64,000 nucleotides of DNA from Paulinella micropora. Taxonomy: Eukaryota; Cercozoa; Imbricatea; Euglyphida. A program made the position numbers and the translations under genes. The notes beneath the pieces were generated by a model that was given only the letters and a program-made list of their open reading frames with translations, was not told where the DNA came from and ran no database searches. This document shows positions 63,283 through 64,000 of this stretch, one piece after another (positions within the stretch are counted from its first letter, which is position 1; every line of letters starts with the position of its first letter). Location of the stretch: NCBI GenBank assembly GCA_009731375.1, contig BJOX01000148.1, positions 102,037 to 166,036 on the forward strand. Direction: 5' to 3'.

Positions 63283-64000
63283 CGCTGTCCCGGCTTCTAA
63301 CGCACAAGCGTTTTCTCCGACACCGACACAGGCGGTGAGGGATGTAATAGTGATAGATGACACATCCCCAGTAGCGACATCGTCGTCGGGGACACAGGCA
63401 CGTCAAACCAATACGTTTGTATCACAATTGCAAGCTAGTGCTTTATCGTCCCCCATGCCACTATCACTCCCACCCTTGGTCCAGCCCCCTTCTACACCAA
63501 TTTGGACACAGGGAGCACAGCGATCATTGGGTTTTTCCCTCATTCCCTTTCGCTATGGATCTATCTCTCCTAATGCAGCTCGAACCTTCCCACAAGGAGA
63601 TCAGAATCTGACTAATCCCCAGCTCATAGCGTTCCGAAGTCACGCTATAACGCATATTGGTATAAGACAGCTCGACCGGGAGAATCCTATATCTCCGCGA
63701 AGAGCGGGTTTAGCAACTCCGGGTAAACGTAGTCTGATGCACCCAGTAGGGCCACGTATGGCTACTCGCACACGGGTCAATTTCGAGAGAGCTATGCACC
63801 GCCAAGGTTTGAGCATACCAGCCATCCCGCAAATAGGTGGGGTAGTTTTGAAGGATTTCTATAATGACAGGAAGTCCCTGTTCATTATTCAAAACCCGAT
63901 TCTTCGTCTCCGCCCTTACTGGGAAGATCTGGTTCAGTTCGGTGGGCACTTTAATTGCAACCACCGTTGCTACCATTACCTGCCTTACCTCGTCCGGGTC
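63208..64000 (+). pseudogene. Retroelement polyprotein continuation
   Basis: Continuing frame after a shift near 63200: three SVTSPTMS-like repeats encoded by a 24-bp tandem repeat, Ser/Pro linker, then coding-like sequence (RTRVNFERAMHRQGLSIPAI, GGVVLKDFYNDRKSLFIIQN, HFNCNHRCYHYLPYLVRV) open to the window end. The terminal Cys/His cluster may correspond to the unknown polyprotein region of the left copy. Confidence 0.45.

Larger units (their letters stand above)
59190..64000 (+). mobile_element. Retroelement of the same family, right copy (partial)
   Basis: GC-rich plus-strand block with gag-like N-terminal domain, Ser-rich linker, helical gag C-terminal domain, zinc knuckle, aspartic protease and the start of the large polyprotein, in the same order as the left copy read on its own strand. 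RT and integrase would lie beyond the window. Frames change near 60090, 61180 and 63200. Confidence 0.7.

Overview
The window is a eukaryotic nuclear scaffold (it has N gaps, long microsatellites and LTR-type retroelement remnants), most likely from a protist or other small eukaryote; I cannot name the host from sequence alone. It carries two different integrated double-jelly-roll virus-like elements lying next to each other, flanked by two copies of one unusual retroelement family pointing away from them. No rRNA, tRNA or CRISPR array was seen.

Layout. (1) 1-11908, GC-rich, minus strand: a degenerate Ty3/gypsy-like retroelement (gag-like proteins, zinc knuckle, aspartic protease, a very large Ser-rich protein with a tandemly repeated domain of unknown function, reverse transcriptase, RNase H, and an integrase cut by the window start). 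(2) About 12.1-33.2 kb, AT-rich: a polinton-like virus (PLV) with a D5-like primase-helicase, an S74-type fibre, a two-TM protein, GIY-YIG proteins, a Cys-rich secreted protein, DUF5754, a phospholipase-A2-like protein, a packaging ATPase, major and minor capsid proteins, and a tyrosine recombinase that may be protelomerase-like. A 34-bp-looped, ~175-bp-arm palindrome (33358-33740) lies just beyond it. (3) 33.75-35.4 kb: no recognisable gene. (4) About 35.4-55.3 kb: a Polinton with a retroviral-type integrase, adenovirus-type protease, packaging ATPase, capsid proteins, fibre, lipase and a protein-primed-type DNA polymerase B cut off at its N-terminus. (5) 55.3-58.35 kb: a ~3 kb microsatellite field with a 269-N gap. 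(6) 58.4-64 kb: a second copy of the retroelement family, plus strand.

How the parts work together. The two virus-like elements use unrelated replication and integration machinery (D5 helicase plus tyrosine recombinase versus PolB plus DDE integrase). Nevertheless they share a host-interaction cassette (repeat fibre with C-terminal S74 domain, two-TM protein, small Cys-rich secreted protein), a large putative structural protein, DUF5754, and a small zinc-binding F-box-like protein that directly abuts the recombinase gene in both. Part of the fibre gene is nearly identical in nucleotide sequence between the two elements, so cassette exchange looks recent.

Condition. Almost every long gene is broken by one-base frameshifts, mostly in homopolymers, and several by in-frame stops of all three types. 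Two contig ends at a 10-N gap repeat the same sequence but differ by one base in a T run, so part of the damage is sequencing or assembly error; the in-frame stops suggest that some is real decay. Where a gene is described as joined across frames, that is inference from continuing protein similarity.
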